This document shows, piece by piece, positions 8,436 to 18,385 of a DNA stretch of 64,000 nucleotides. Within the stretch, counting starts at the first letter, position 1. The number at the start of each line of letters is the position of its first letter. Source of the stretch: Streptomyces venezuelae (GTDB lineage: Bacteria; Actinomycetota; Actinomycetes; Streptomycetales; Streptomycetaceae); the NCBI RefSeq assembly GCF_008642295.1, contig NZ_CP029190.1, positions 5,501,501 to 5,565,500 of the forward strand, in the 5' to 3' direction. The notes under the pieces are model-generated. The model was not told the DNA's origin and did no database searches. It worked only from the letters and a program-made list of their open reading frames with translations. Both the position numbers and the translations under genes were made by a program.

Positions 8436-9431
8436 TCAGGCTGCGCGGTATGCGGTCCAGTGGCTCTGCATCCGGGTCACCTGACCGGAGGTGAACTGGT
8501 ACATGCATGCGTCGTACGTGTAGTCCATGAAGTTGTGGATCGGGTCCACGCCGGACTTGGTGGTGCAGGAGTCGCGGCCCGTCGGGCACTCGTACGCGGC
8601 GGTCTTCTCGGCCGGGGTGTCGGCCACGGAGTCGCCGCTTCCATTGCAGCCGCCCTGGAAGGTGTGGTACAGGCCCATCCAGTGGCCGACCTCGTGGGTG
8701 CCGGTGTCGCCCTCGTTGTAGTTGGCGGCGGAGCCGCCCGGGAGCGAGGAGTTCAGCAGGACCACGCCGTCCATCTTGGGCTGCGAGGCGTAGGAGCTCG
8801 GGAAGGTCGCCCAGCCGAGCAGGCCGCCGGAGAGGTTGGCGGTGTAGACGTTCAGCGAGTTCGCGCCGCCCTTGCGCAGGCTGTTCTTCATGTTCTTCTC
8901 GGCGGTGGAACCGGACGCCAGGTTGTACCAGCTCGCGTTGTCCGTGTAGTCGGTGCCGGCGAGGGTGAACTGGAAGTTGGAGTTCGCGTTGCCGGTGCCC
9001 TGGCCGCCGAAGGCGGAGTTCAGGACGGCCATCTGCTTCGAGATGTCGGTCGCGGTCAGCTTTCCGGTGGTGCCGGAGTGGATGACGTGGAAGTAGACCG
9101 GGATGGTGGTGACGGCCGTGGCGGCGCTCAGCCCGTGCTGCGGCTGGTTCTTGAGCTTCTTGTCCAGCTTCGCCTTCAGGTCGGCCTCCATGGCCTGGGC
9201 CTGGGCCTCGGTGACCTCGTTGGGCTCGGCCGCGTGCTGCTCCTTGGGGCGGGCCACGCGGGCGTTCGCCGGGGCGGAGCCGGTCTCTTCGGCGCAGACC
9301 TCGGCGGGCGTCTTGGCGGCGGCGACGGTGGTCGGGGCCGAGAGCGGGGACAGCGCCAGGGCTCCGGCCAGGGCGGCCGAGCCGATCAGGCGGCGACGGA
9401 GAAGGGGGGATATGCGGGCAACGGCGCGCAC
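8436..9431 (-). CDS. Secreted zinc metalloprotease (M43/pappalysin-like)
   Basis: A 331-residue exported protease. The signal peptide spans ~1-38 (Arg-rich n-region, hydrophobic [13 protein letters not shown]). The zinc site [11 protein letters not shown] at 246-256 follows the HExxHxxGxxH metzincin pattern, and the Met-turn is at NFMDYT (M302). Four cysteines in the C-terminal part (GGCNGSG, YECPTG, DSCTTK, DACMYQ) fit disulfides as in M43 cytophagalysin relatives. GTG 9431 is supported by an AGGAG ribosome site 6 bases upstream. It stands alone between the kinase and phoD genes and should degrade extracellular protein. Confidence 0.88.
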   Translation of the reverse strand: MRAVARISPLLRRRLIGSAALAGALALSPLSAPTTVAAAKTPAEVCAEETGSAPANARVARPKEQHAAEPNEVTEAQAQAMEADLKAKLDKKLKNQPQHGLSAATAVTTIPVYFHVIHSGTTGKLTATDISKQMAVLNSAFGGQGTGNANSNFQFTLAGTDYTDNASWYNLASGSTAEKNMKNSLRKGGANSLNVYTANLSGGLLGWATFPSSYASQPKMDGVVLLNSSLPGGSAANYNEGDTGTHEVGHWMGLYHTFQGGCNGSGDSVADTPAEKTAAYECPTGRDSCTTKSGVDPIHNFMDYTYDACMYQFTSGQVTRMQSHWTAYRAA

Positions 9432-9555
9432 GTGTGCTCCTCGCGGATGATGTGGGGGTGGCGGAGAATGATCTCCTCAACTGGCGCGAAGCTTACGTGT
9501 GCATGTCATCGAAACGTCAAGACATCTGCTGTAAAAGATTTGTTGCCGGATACGC

Positions 9556-9589
9556 ACAACGGCGCTCGGATGTCTCCGAACGCCGTTGT
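9556..9589. terminator. Hairpin between phoD and the metalloprotease gene
   Basis: ACAACGGCG (9556-9564) pairs with CGCCGTTGT (9581-9589), and an inner TCGGA/TCCGA pair continues the stem across one mismatch. It lies just past the phoD stop on the minus strand. There is no strong T-run, as is usual for streptomycete terminators. Confidence 0.6.
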
Positions 9590-9638
9590 GAACCGCAAGA
9601 TTGACGGTGCGTCAGTCAGTGATCATGTCACCGCGTGA

Positions 9639-11294
9639 TCATCGCACCGGCTGGTTGACCTTCTCCACCTTCTGGGTACCGTTCATGGTCCGGTAGGACC
9701 GGGACCAGGAGGAGCTCGCGTCCCGCTTCGCCTTGTTGGACACCACGTAGTAGTCCATCTGGGTGCGCTCCGCGGTGACGTCCAGGACGCCGTAGCCGTG
9801 GTCGTCCATGTCCAGCCACTTCACGTGCCAGTTGGCGGACCGGATCGCCGCCTCGGCCGCCAGCGAGGCGGTGTTCGTCGGCACGTGCAGGATGTCGTCC
9901 AGGTTGTCGGAGGACACCGAGGTCACCACGAACTCGGTGGCCGCCGTGCCCGAACCCGGGTACGTGGCCATGTTGACCGGGACCTCGTTCGCCCAGGCCA
10001 TGTGGATGTCACCGGTCAGGAAGACGGTGTTCCGGATGTTCCGGTCCTTCAGGTGGCCCAGCAGTTCCTTGCGGTCGTCCGTGTACCCGTCCCACTGGTC
10101 CACATTGGCGGCTATGCCGCCCTGCGGCAGGCCGAGCAGCTTCGCCAGCGGAGCCATCAGGTGCGCGGGCAGCGAGGCGAAGGCCACCGGCGAGATCATC
10201 ACCGAGGTGCCGACCAGCTTCCAGGTCGCGTCCGAGCTCGCCAGGCCGGCCTTCAGCCAGTCCAGCTGCGCCCGCCCGGTGATGGTGCGCTCCGGGTCGT
10301 CCACCGAACCGCTGCCGGTCTTGGCCTGCTGCGAGCGGAACGAGCGCAGGTCCAGCAGGTGCAGGTCGGCCAGGTTGCCGAAGCGCAGCCGGCGGTAGAC
10401 CGTGCCCGCGATGGAGGCCCGGACCGGCATCCACTCGAAGTAGGCCTGCTTGGCGGCGGCGGCGCGGGCCGCCCAGTCGCCCTCGGTGCCGGGGGTGTGG
10501 TTGTCGGCGCCCCCGGACCAGGTGTCGTCGGCGAACTCGTGGTCGTCCCAGATGGCGATGACCGCGTGGGCCGCGTGCAGGGCCTGGAGGTCGGCGTCCG
10601 TCTTGTACGTGCCGTGCCGGAGCCGGTAGTCGGCGAGGGTGGTGATCTCGTGCTTCGGCTCGTGCTGCCGCACCACGTACTTGGCCTCGGGGTAACCCCC
10701 GGTCTGGTACTCGTAGATGTAGTCGCCCAGGTGCAGGATCGCGTCCAGGTCGGTACGGGCGGCCAGGTGGCGGTAGGCGGAGAAGTACCCCGACTCCCAG
10801 TTGGCGCAGGACACCACGCCGAACCGCACCCCCGGGGCGGTGGCATCGTGCGCCGGGGTGGTGCGGGTCCGGCCGACGGGCGAGACGGTGCCGCCCGCGG
10901 TGAACCGGTAGAAGTACACCGTCTCGGGCCGGAGTCCCCGTACGTCGGCCTTGACGGTGTGGTCGGTCGCGGCGGAGGCGGTCACACTGCCGCTCGCGAC
11001 GATCCGGGAGAAGGCCTTGTCCTCGGCCACCTCCCAGCCCACCTGGGTGTCGGGTCCCACGCCGGAGCCGGGAACGGCCGCGGCGGTGGGGGTGACGCGG
11101 GTCCAGAGCAGGACCCCGTCGGGAAGCGGGTCGCCGGAGGCGACACCGTGCAGGAACGCCGGGGCGTTCTCGGCCGCATGGGCCGGCCCGCCGCTGAGGG
11201 TCAGCGGGGCGAGGGCGGCAGTGGCCGCCGCGGCCAGGACGACCGTACGACGGCGCGGCGAAGCCGCGGAAGAAAAGGGGAGTTGACTGGTCAC
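9639..11294 (-). CDS. phoD: Alkaline phosphatase PhoD, Tat-exported
   Basis: A 551-residue phosphodiesterase/alkaline phosphatase of the PhoD family. The N-terminus [17 protein letters not shown] is a twin-arginine signal ending near AHAAE. An N-terminal beta-domain (~45-140) precedes the metallophosphatase core. Its metal motifs include [25 protein letters not shown] and LTGDIHM, typical of the Ca/Fe enzyme. It hydrolyses phosphomonoesters and diesters outside the cell under phosphate limitation (family knowledge). The GTG start at 11294 follows TAATAT by 8 bases, suggesting a leaderless message. I could not confirm a PHO box by eye. Position next to dnaE matches phoD (SCO2068) of S. coelicolor from memory. 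Confidence 0.92.
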   Translation of the reverse strand: MTSQLPFSSAASPRRRTVVLAAAATAALAPLTLSGGPAHAAENAPAFLHGVASGDPLPDGVLLWTRVTPTAAAVPGSGVGPDTQVGWEVAEDKAFSRIVASGSVTASAATDHTVKADVRGLRPETVYFYRFTAGGTVSPVGRTRTTPAHDATAPGVRFGVVSCANWESGYFSAYRHLAARTDLDAILHLGDYIYEYQTGGYPEAKYVVRQHEPKHEITTLADYRLRHGTYKTDADLQALHAAHAVIAIWDDHEFADDTWSGGADNHTPGTEGDWAARAAAAKQAYFEWMPVRASIAGTVYRRLRFGNLADLHLLDLRSFRSQQAKTGSGSVDDPERTITGRAQLDWLKAGLASSDATWKLVGTSVMISPVAFASLPAHLMAPLAKLLGLPQGGIAANVDQWDGYTDDRKELLGHLKDRNIRNTVFLTGDIHMAWANEVPVNMATYPGSGTAATEFVVTSVSSDNLDDILHVPTNTASLAAEAAIRSANWHVKWLDMDDHGYGVLDVTAERTQMDYYVVSNKAKRDASSSWSRSYRTMNGTQKVEKVNQPVR

Positions 11295-11348
11295 GGATGA
11301 TCATATTACCGACCGGTATGGCTACCGTGACACCCCTGGGACGGCAAC

Positions 11349-11405
11349 GGGCGGGCGAACTCTCGGAGTCCGCCCGCCCATTGGCCTGAATGTACCGTTC
11401 AGGCC
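11349..11405. terminator. Double hairpin downstream of the thioredoxin-like gene
   Basis: Two stems lie between phoD and the convergent end of the next gene's transcript. GGCCTGAA (11383-11390) pairs perfectly with TTCAGGCC (11398-11405), and GGGCGGGCG (11349-11357) pairs with CGCCCGCCC (11371-11379). They most likely end the minus-strand transcript of the DsbA-like gene. Confidence 0.6.
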
Positions 11406-11424
11406 GTTTGATCAGCTTCTGTGA

Positions 11425-12219
11425 TCAGCCCTTGAGGGCCGTGTCGATGGCCGCCGTGAACGCCTCCGGCGTCGACGGGGTCTCGATCTTCTTGCCGTCC
11501 ATCATCAGGGTCGGCGTCCCCTTCACCCCGGACGCGTCGAAGGCCTTCGACATCTCCAGCGCCCACCGGTCGTAGGTGCCGTTCTCCACCGCCGCCTTGA
11601 AGTCGGCGTTGCCCTTCAGGGCCGGCACCCCCTCCGCCACCTTGATCAGGTAGGAGTCCTTGGCGAACTTGTCGTCCGTCTCCTCCGGGTGGTTCTCCTT
11701 CGAGTACAGCGCCGCCTTGTACTCCAGGAACGCCTCGGGGCTGACGTTCAGCGCCGCGCCCAGCGCGCTCAGCGCGTTCTTCGAGCCCTCGCCGGTGACG
11801 CCCTTGTCGATGAAGGTCGCGCCGACGTAGCGGAGCTTGAACTTGCCCGCGTCCACGTCCTTCTTGATCTGCTCGCCCACCGACTGCTCGAACACCGCGC
11901 AGGCCGGGCAGCGCGAGTCCTCGTACAGCTCCAGGGTCTTCTTGGCGTCGGCCTTGCCGACGACCACGGTGGTGCCCTTGTCGCCGGAGGCGTTCTTCGG
12001 GGTGACCAGCGGGGCGTCGGCGGCCTTCTCCCAGGCGTCCGGCTTGGTCATCTCCATGATCATGTACCCGATGCCGCCCGCCAGGGCGAGGACGCCGACG
12101 ACCGAGCCGGCCACGATGGCCTGCCGGCGTGCCTTGTCCTTCTTCAGCTGGGCTTCGCGCTCCTGGCGCAGCCGCTCGCGGGCCGCCGCCTTGTTGGCCT
12201 TGTTGTTGCGTGCACTCAT
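11425..12219 (-). CDS. Membrane-anchored DsbA/thioredoxin-like protein
   Basis: A 264-residue type II membrane protein. A basic, coiled-coil-like cytoplasmic segment (1-33) leads to one TM (~34-55) and an extracytoplasmic thioredoxin-fold domain with the redox motif CPAC at 104-107. A cis-Pro segment GVKGTPTLMM follows near the C-terminus. This is the actinobacterial DsbA-like family that handles disulfides in exported proteins. ATG 12219 has GGAG upstream. A second protein of the same design, also with CPAC at 104-107, is encoded at 39728-40597. A membrane-protein gene follows upstream on the same strand. Confidence 0.85.
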   Translation of the reverse strand: MSARNNKANKAAARERLRQEREAQLKKDKARRQAIVAGSVVGVLALAGGIGYMIMEMTKPDAWEKAADAPLVTPKNASGDKGTTVVVGKADAKKTLELYEDSRCPACAVFEQSVGEQIKKDVDAGKFKLRYVGATFIDKGVTGEGSKNALSALGAALNVSPEAFLEYKAALYSKENHPEETDDKFAKDSYLIKVAEGVPALKGNADFKAAVENGTYDRWALEMSKAFDASGVKGTPTLMMDGKKIETPSTPEAFTAAIDTALKG

Positions 12220-12277
12220 GGTGGTACTCCGTGGGTGGGAACGAGGGGTGGGGATTGAAGGTCCTGCCGTACGTCGG

Positions 12278-12991
12278 TCAGGCACCGGAGGGCGCCGCGA
12301 CCGGAACGGGAGGTCCCCGCCGTCCCACGGAATGGGCGGGGAAACGGGTACGGGCCCGGGCGCCCGCCCGGGCCGGCCGGACCGCCCGCCGGGCGGCCGG
12401 GCCGAGGGCCGACGCCCCCGAGGCCACCGCCAGCAGCAGCGGCCGGAAGGCCAGCACGGCCACCGCCCGCAGCAGCCGGCCCAGCGCCCGCTCGCCCTGC
12501 CACAGCCACAGCGCGGCCAGCAGGCCGACCGAGACATGGGCGCCCAGCAGCAGCCAGGGCACCCAGGGGCCGGGGGCGGCGAGCAGCGAGGCCGGATCGG
12601 CGGCGGGCCCGGTCACCTCGGCCAGCGGCCCGCCCAGCGGCGGGCCGCCGCACAGCTCCTCCAGCCCCAGGGCGCGCAGCGGCCCGGAGACCGGGCCGCC
12701 TGCGGGGCCGTAACAGACGTGCTGGCCGGCGGTGAATGCCGTGTCGGCGGCCAGTTCCAGCGGCACCAGCAGTCCGGCGATCGGGCCGAATCCCCGCTCC
12801 CGGCCGGCCAGGGCATAGGCGATCACAAAGACCGCCGCGAAGGCTCCGACGACCAGCGTCGGCGGCAGCGGAACCCGGGACATCAGGACGTGCGAGCCGG
12901 CCGAGAGCAGCACGACGAGGGCGCTGAACAGCGCCGCCCGCAGGCCCCTGAGCCGTGCTCCCGATATGTCCATCGCCCGTGAGTGTGCCAT
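12278..12991 (-). CDS. Uncharacterised membrane protein
   Basis: A protein of about 237 residues with roughly four to five hydrophobic segments (ALFSALVVLLSAG, VVGAFAAVFVIAYAL, PWLLLGAHVSVGLLAALWL, VLAFRPLLLAVASG) and a basic Pro-rich C-terminus. One extracellular loop carries two Cys (QHVCYG, EELCGG). ATG 12991 is chosen because AGGG lies 5 bases before it; ATG 12973 and ATG 13012 remain possible. It sits 58 bp upstream of the DsbA-like gene on the same strand and may be cotranscribed. I recognise no family. Confidence 0.65.
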   Translation of the reverse strand: MAHSRAMDISGARLRGLRAALFSALVVLLSAGSHVLMSRVPLPPTLVVGAFAAVFVIAYALAGRERGFGPIAGLLVPLELAADTAFTAGQHVCYGPAGGPVSGPLRALGLEELCGGPPLGGPLAEVTGPAADPASLLAAPGPWVPWLLLGAHVSVGLLAALWLWQGERALGRLLRAVAVLAFRPLLLAVASGASALGPAARRAVRPARAGARARTRFPAHSVGRRGPPVPVAAPSGA

Positions 12992-13051
12992 GCGACCCTG
13001 TGAAACCGGCATTCGCCCGCCGGATCGGCAGCCCGACGGCCGGCCGGAAGG

Positions 13052-14377
13052 TCAGCGGATGAGCCGGCCGTTCCGGAAGAGGTCCACGAAGATCTGGTGG
13101 TCGGCCCGGGCCCGGGCCCCGTACGCATGGGCGAAGTCCACCAGCAGCTCTCCGAAGCCCTCCTCGTCCGCCGCGATGGCCGCGTCGATGGCCCGCTCGG
13201 TGGAGAACGGCACCAGCGAGTGGCCGCTGCCGTGCTCGTCGGCCGAGGCGTGCATGGTCGCGGTGGCCCGGCCCAGGTCCGCGACCACGGCCGCGATCTC
13301 CTCCGGGTCGTCGATGTCGGACCAGTCCAGATCCACTGCGTACGGAGAGACCTCGGCGACCAGCTGCCCGGACCCGTCCAGCTCCGTCCAGCCCAGCCAG
13401 GGGTCGGCGTGCGCCTGCAGGGCCCGCTGGGAGATCACCGTCCGGTGGCCCTCGTGCCGGAAGTACTCCCGGACCGCCCGGTCCGTGATGTGCCGGGAGA
13501 CCGCCGGGACCTGCGCCTGCTTGAGGTAGATCACCACGTCGTTCTCCAGGGCGTCGCTGTGCCCCTCCAGCAGGATGTTGTACGAGGGCAGGCCGGCCGA
13601 GCCGATGCCGATGCCCCGGCGCCCGACCACGTCCTTGACCCGGTAGGAGTCCGGGCGGACCAGGGACTCCTCCGGCAGGGTCTCCAGATAGCCGTCGAAG
13701 GCGGCCAGCACCTTGTACCGGGTCGCCGCGTCCAGCTCGATGGCGCCGCCGCCGCCCGCGAACCGGCGCTCGTACTCCCTGATCTCCGTCATCGAGTCGA
13801 GAAGGGAGAACCGGGTCCGCGAGCGGGCCGCGCGCAGGGCCTCCAGCAGGGCGCCGTCGGCGGTGTCCAGGGTGAAGGAGGGGACCTCCTCGTGCTTGGC
13901 GCCGGCCGCGAGGGCGTGGATCCGCTCCCGGTAGGCGGCGGCGTAGATCCGCACCAGTTCGCTGATCTGCGGGTCGCTGAGCGCCTTGGTGTAGCCGATC
14001 AGGGCGATCGAGGCGGCGAACCGCTTGAGGTCCCAGGTGAAGGGGCCGACGTACGCCTCGTCGAAGTCGTTGACGTTGAACACCAGCCGGCCGTTGGCGT
14101 CCATGTACGTGCCGAAATTCTCGGCGTGCAGATCGCCGTGGATCCACACCCGGCCGGTCCGCTCGTCCAGATAGGGCCCGCCGTGCCGGTCGCGCTCCAG
14201 GTCGGCGTAGAAGAGGCAGGCCGTGCCCCGGTAGAAGGCGAAGGCGGAGGCCGCCATCTTCCGGAACTTGACCTGGAAGGCAGCGGGGTCGGCGGCGAGC
14301 AGTTCACCGAACGCGGTGTCGAACACGTCGAGGATCTGCTCGGCGCGCTGCTCGTCGGTCGTCTCGGGGACCGCCAT
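13052..14377 (-). CDS. DUF2252 family protein (kinase-like fold)
   Basis: A 441-residue protein of the DUF2252 family, common in actinobacteria and of unknown function. The segment VWIHGDLHAENFGTY followed ~15 residues later by NVNDFDEAYVGPFTWDL resembles the Brenner motif and metal-binding Asp of aminoglycoside-phosphotransferase-like kinases, so phosphotransfer to a small molecule is possible. ATG 14377 has a strong AGGAGG ribosome site 7 bases upstream; an open frame further upstream to 14455 is not needed. The gene is divergent from dnaE, with a shared 134-bp intergenic region. Confidence 0.8.
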   Translation of the reverse strand: MAVPETTDEQRAEQILDVFDTAFGELLAADPAAFQVKFRKMAASAFAFYRGTACLFYADLERDRHGGPYLDERTGRVWIHGDLHAENFGTYMDANGRLVFNVNDFDEAYVGPFTWDLKRFAASIALIGYTKALSDPQISELVRIYAAAYRERIHALAAGAKHEEVPSFTLDTADGALLEALRAARSRTRFSLLDSMTEIREYERRFAGGGGAIELDAATRYKVLAAFDGYLETLPEESLVRPDSYRVKDVVGRRGIGIGSAGLPSYNILLEGHSDALENDVVIYLKQAQVPAVSRHITDRAVREYFRHEGHRTVISQRALQAHADPWLGWTELDGSGQLVAEVSPYAVDLDWSDIDDPEEIAAVVADLGRATATMHASADEHGSGHSLVPFSTERAIDAAIAADEEGFGELLVDFAHAYGARARADHQIFVDLFRNGRLIR

Positions 14378-14465
14378 GGCTGGTGCCTCCTGGTGCGCGG
14401 GTCTTCTGGCTGTTGCAACGCCCGACGCTATCGTTCCGTGCCCGCGGTCGGTCACCCGCTGGACG

Positions 14466-14471
14466 TAGGAT
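14466..14471 (+). promoter_or_regulatory. Candidate -10 box of dnaE
   Basis: TAGGAT lies 40 bases before the dnaE GTG and ahead of its CCGGAGG ribosome site, a textbook streptomycete housekeeping -10. The -35 is less clear (TCACCC about 14-19 bases upstream). Confidence 0.5.
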
Positions 14472-14511
14472 TCAAAGCTGCCCCCTTCACTCCCCCCGGA
14501 GGTCTGCCGTC

Positions 14512-17500
14512 GTGACCAAGACGCCGTTCACGCACCTGCACGTCCACACCCAGTACTCGCTGCTGGACGGTGCCGCGCGGCTGAAGGACATGTTCAACGC
14601 GTGCAATGAGATGGGCATGACCCATATCGCGATGTCCGACCACGGCAATCTGCACGGGGCCTATGACTTCTTCCACTCTGCTCAGAAGGCCGGAATCACC
14701 CCGATCATCGGGATCGAGGCCTATGTCGCCCCCGAGTCCCGGCGCAACAAGCGTCGCATCCAGTGGGGCCAGCCGCACCAGAAGCGGGACGACGTCTCCG
14801 GCTCCGGCGGCTACACCCACAAGACGATCTGGGCGGCGAACGCCACCGGCCTGCACAACCTCTTCCGGCTGTCCTCCGACGCGTACGCCGAGGGCTGGCT
14901 GACCAAGTGGCCGCGGATGGACAAGGAGACCATCAGCCAGTGGTCGGAGGGCCTGATCGCCTCCACCGGCTGCCCCTCCGGCGAGCTCCAGACCCGACTG
15001 CGCCTCGGCCAGTTCGACGAGGCCCTGAAGTCGGCCTCCGAGTACCAGGACATCTTCGGCAAGGACCGGTACTTCCTGGAGCTGATGGACCACGGCATCG
15101 AGATCGAGCGCCGGGTCCGCGACGGCCTGCTGGAGATCGGCAAGAAGCTCGGCATCCCGCCGCTGGTCACGAACGACTCGCACTACACCTATGCCAGTGA
15201 GGCGGGCGCGCACGACGCCCTGCTGTGCATCCAGACCGGCAAGAACCTCTCCGATCCCGACCGCTTCCGCTTCGACGGCTCCGGCTACTACCTGAAGTCC
15301 ACGGACGAGATGTACGCCATCGACTCCTCGGACGCCTGGCAGGAGGGCTGTGCCAACACCAAGCTGGTCGCGGACCAGATCGACACGGAGGGCATGTTCA
15401 AGTTCCGGAACCTGATGCCGAAGTTCGACATCCCGGAGGGCTACACCGAGGTCACCTGGTTCCGTGAGGAGACCATGAGGGGGATGCACCGCCGCTTCCC
15501 CGGCGGCATCCCCGAGGACCGCATGAAGCAGGCCGAGTACGAGATGGACGTCATCATCTCGATGGGCTTCCCCGGATACTTCCTCGTGGTCGCCGACTTC
15601 ATCATGTGGGCCAAGAACCAGGGCATCGCGGTCGGCCCCGGCCGAGGCTCCGCGGCCGGCTCGATCGTCGCCTACGCCATGGGCATCACCGACCTCGACC
15701 CGATCCCGCACGGCCTGATCTTCGAGCGGTTCCTCAACCCCGAGCGCGTCTCCATGCCCGATGTCGACATCGACTTCGACGAGCGCAGGCGCGTCGAGGT
15801 GATCCGGTACGTGACCGAGAAGTACGGCGAGGACAAGGTCGCCATGATCGGTACGTACGGCACCATCAAGGCCAAGAACGCGATCAAGGACTCCGCGCGC
15901 GTGCTGGGCTACCCGTACGCCATGGGCGACCGGCTCACCAAGGCCATGCCCGCCGACGTCCTCGGCAAGGGCATCCCGCTGTCCGGCATCCTCGACCCCT
16001 CGCACCCGCGCTACAGCGAGGCCGGCGAGATCCGCTCGATGTACGAGAACGAGCCGGACGTGAAGAAGGTCATCGACACCGCCCGCGGCGTCGAGGGCCT
16101 GGTCCGCCAGATGGGCGTGCACGCCGCCGGCGTGATCATGTCCAGCGAGCCGATCACCGACCACGTCCCCGTCTGGGTGCGGCACACCGACGGCGTCACC
16201 ATCACCCAGTGGGACTACCCGAGCTGTGAGTCGCTCGGCCTGCTGAAGATGGACTTCCTGGGCCTCCGCAACCTCACGATCATGGACGACGCCGTCAAGA
16301 TGGTGAAGGCCAACAAGGGGATCGACATCGATCTCCTGGCCCTCCCGCTCGACGACCCCAAGACCTTCGAACTGCTCGGGCGCGGTGACACCCTCGGCGT
16401 CTTCCAGTTCGACGGCGGCCCCATGCGCTCCCTGCTGCGCCTGATGAAGCCGGACAACTTCGAAGACATCTCCGCCGTGTCCGCCCTCTACCGGCCGGGC
16501 CCGATGGGCATGAACTCGCACACGAACTATGCGCTGCGCAAGAACAAGCAGCAGGAGATCACCCCGATCCACCCGGAGCTGGAGAAGCCCCTCGAAGAGG
16601 TGCTCGCGGTCACCTACGGCCTGATCGTCTACCAGGAGCAGGTGCAGAAGGCCGCCCAGATCATCGCCGGGTACTCGCTCGGCGAGGCCGACATCCTGCG
16701 CCGCGTGATGGGCAAGAAGAAGCCCGAGGAACTGGCGAAGAACTTCACGATCTTCCAGGAGGGTGCCCGCAAGAACGGGTACACCGACCAGGCCATCCAG
16801 GCCCTCTGGGACGTCCTGGTCCCCTTCGCCGGCTACGCCTTCAACAAGGCCCACTCCGCCGCGTACGGCCTGGTCTCCTACTGGACCGCCTACCTCAAGG
16901 CGAACTACCCCGCCGAGTACATGGCGGGCCTGCTCACCTCGGTCAAGGACGACAAGGACAAGTCCGCGATCTATCTGAACGAATGCCGCCGGATGGGCAT
17001 CAAGGTGCTCCCGCCCAACGTCAACGAGTCCGAGTCGAACTTCGCGGCCCAGGGCGACGACGTGATCCTCTTCGGGCTCACCGCGGTGCGCAACGTCGGC
17101 CAGAACGTCGTGGACTCGATCATCAAGACCAGGAAGTCCAAGGGGAAGTACTCCTCCTTCCCCGACTTCCTGGACAAGGTCGAGGCCGTGGTCTGCAACA
17201 AGCGCACCATCGAGTCGCTGATCAAGGCCGGCGCCTACGACGAGATGGGACACACCCGCAAGGGCCTGGTCGCCCACCACGAATCGATGATCGACAACGT
17301 GGTGGCGGTCAAGCGCAAGGAGGCCGAGGGACAGTTCGACCTGTTCGGCGGAATGGGCGACGAGGAGACCAGCGAGCCGGGCTTCGGCCTCGACGTGGAG
17401 TTCTCCGACGTGGAGTGGGAGAAGTCCTACCTGCTCGCCCAGGAGCGCGAGATGCTCGGCCTCTACGTCTCCGACCACCCCCTGTTCGGCCTGGAGCACG

Positions 17501-18051
17501 TCCTCTCCGACAAGACCGACGCCGGCATCTCCCAGCTCACCGGCGGCGAGCACAGCGACGGCGCGGTGGTCACCATCGGCGGAATCATCTCCGGCCTCCA
17601 GCGCAAGATGACCAAGCAGGGCAACGCCTGGGCCATCGCCACCGTCGAGGACCTGGCCGGCTCCATCGAGTGCATGTTCTTCCCGGCCACCTACCAGCTG
17701 GTCTCCACCCAGCTGGTCGAGGACACGGTGGTCTTCGTCAAGGGCCGCCTGGACAAGCGGGAGGACGTCCCCCGGCTGGTCGCCATGGAGATGATGGTCC
17801 CCGACCTCTCCTCGGCCGGCACCAACGCCCCGGTGGTCCTCACCATCCCCACCGTCAAGGTCACCCCGCCGATGGTCACCCGGCTCGGCGAGATCCTGCG
17901 CCACCACAAGGGCAACACCGAGGTCCGGATCAAGCTCCAGGGCCCGCGCACCACCACCGTGCTCCGGCTCGACCGGCACCGGGTCCAGCCCGACCCCGCC
18001 CTCTTCGGCGACCTGAAGGTGCTGCTCGGCCCGTCCTGCCTGGCCGGCTGA
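14512..18051 (+). CDS. dnaE: DNA polymerase III alpha subunit (replicative)
   Basis: A 1179-residue DnaE1-type replicative polymerase, the length expected for streptomycetes. The N-terminal PHP domain starts with HLHVHTQYSLLDGAARL. The polymerase active site has PDVDIDFDERRR (acidic residues ~417-421) and the preceding GPGRGSAAGSIVAY. The C-terminal part has a helix-hairpin-helix region and an OB domain (GGIISGLQRKMTKQGNAW). The beta-clamp-binding-like QFDLFG is at ~943. The GTG start is chosen for GGAGG 9 bases upstream and the conserved VTKTPFTHLHVH beginning. It is monocistronic, ending in a perfect hairpin terminator. The enzyme elongates the chromosome as part of the holoenzyme. Confidence 0.97.
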   Translation: MTKTPFTHLHVHTQYSLLDGAARLKDMFNACNEMGMTHIAMSDHGNLHGAYDFFHSAQKAGITPIIGIEAYVAPESRRNKRRIQWGQPHQKRDDVSGSGGYTHKTIWAANATGLHNLFRLSSDAYAEGWLTKWPRMDKETISQWSEGLIASTGCPSGELQTRLRLGQFDEALKSASEYQDIFGKDRYFLELMDHGIEIERRVRDGLLEIGKKLGIPPLVTNDSHYTYASEAGAHDALLCIQTGKNLSDPDRFRFDGSGYYLKSTDEMYAIDSSDAWQEGCANTKLVADQIDTEGMFKFRNLMPKFDIPEGYTEVTWFREETMRGMHRRFPGGIPEDRMKQAEYEMDVIISMGFPGYFLVVADFIMWAKNQGIAVGPGRGSAAGSIVAYAMGITDLDPIPHGLIFERFLNPERVSMPDVDIDFDERRRVEVIRYVTEKYGEDKVAMIGTYGTIKAKNAIKDSARVLGYPYAMGDRLTKAMPADVLGKGIPLSGILDPSHPRYSEAGEIRSMYENEPDVKKVIDTARGVEGLVRQMGVHAAGVIMSSEPITDHVPVWVRHTDGVTITQWDYPSCESLGLLKMDFLGLRNLTIMDDAVKMVKANKGIDIDLLALPLDDPKTFELLGRGDTLGVFQFDGGPMRSLLRLMKPDNFEDISAVSALYRPGPMGMNSHTNYALRKNKQQEITPIHPELEKPLEEVLAVTYGLIVYQEQVQKAAQIIAGYSLGEADILRRVMGKKKPEELAKNFTIFQEGARKNGYTDQAIQALWDVLVPFAGYAFNKAHSAAYGLVSYWTAYLKANYPAEYMAGLLTSVKDDKDKSAIYLNECRRMGIKVLPPNVNESESNFAAQGDDVILFGLTAVRNVGQNVVDSIIKTRKSKGKYSSFPDFLDKVEAVVCNKRTIESLIKAGAYDEMGHTRKGLVAHHESMIDNVVAVKRKEAEGQFDLFGGMGDEETSEPGFGLDVEFSDVEWEKSYLLAQEREMLGLYVSDHPLFGLEHVLSDKTDAGISQLTGGEHSDGAVVTIGGIISGLQRKMTKQGNAWAIATVEDLAGSIECMFFPATYQLVSTQLVEDTVVFVKGRLDKREDVPRLVAMEMMVPDLSSAGTNAPVVLTIPTVKVTPPMVTRLGEILRHHKGNTEVRIKLQGPRTTTVLRLDRHRVQPDPALFGDLKVLLGPSCLAG

Positions 18052-18088
18052 GACCGGCCGGCCGTACGGGTCGCAGGCCGTACGCACC

Positions 18089-18120
18089 AGGGCGCCCCCG
18101 GCAGCTGCCGGGGGCGCCCT
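18089..18120 (+). terminator. dnaE terminator hairpin
   Basis: Bases 18089-18104 and 18105-18120 are exact reverse complements (16-bp arms, AGGGCGCCCCCGGCAG on the left), 38 bp after the dnaE stop. It ends in CCCTTCGTC and would serve both strands. Confidence 0.85.
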
Positions 18121-18143
18121 TCGTCTCACCGCGACCGGAGACG

Positions 18144-18305
18144 TCAGTTGTGGCCGAACTTCTTCGACTTGCTCTTGTGCGCCAGATCCATCGGACTCGG
18201 TGCCGAGGACGAGGGCTCGGAGACGCTCTCCTGCGAACTGCGATCCTGCTGAGAGGAGCGGGGCTGTTGCTTCGCGGGCTGCTTCTGGTTCTTGTTCTTG
18301 GCCAT
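18144..18305 (-). CDS. Small basic hydrophilic protein (53 aa), unknown function
   Basis: A short gene with a very good GGAGG ribosome site 7 bases before ATG 18305. The product starts MAKNKNQKQPAKQQ, has a Ser/Gln-rich middle, and ends PMDLAHKSKSKKFGHN. It has no hydrophobic segment. The Lys-rich ends suggest nucleic-acid contact or a disordered protein, but no function can be named. The ribosome site and ordered position downstream of dnaE argue for a real gene. Upstream is a perfect 21-bp inverted repeat at 18386-18406 that may control it. Confidence 0.7.
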   Translation of the reverse strand: MAKNKNQKQPAKQQPRSSQQDRSSQESVSEPSSSAPSPMDLAHKSKSKKFGHN

Positions 18306-18385
18306 GGTGAAGCCTCCATGAGGGGTATAGGGGCCAGGGCCGCCTTCACACTCACACACCGCCAGAAGCAACGCATTTTGGATCA

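Noticed and set aside
11295..11345. PHO box upstream of phoD
   Set aside because: Expected from known biology, but I found no clear 11-bp GTTCACC-type direct repeats by eye; TAATAT promoter only.
14452..18129. A 1225-residue open frame antisense to dnaE (and a 1565-residue one antisense to gltB, 51852-56549)
   Set aside because: In GC-rich DNA the frame opposite a real gene stays open because of third-position G/C; composition is Val/Gly/Asp/Arg-skewed, with no domain or ribosome site, and dnaE and gltB are certain.
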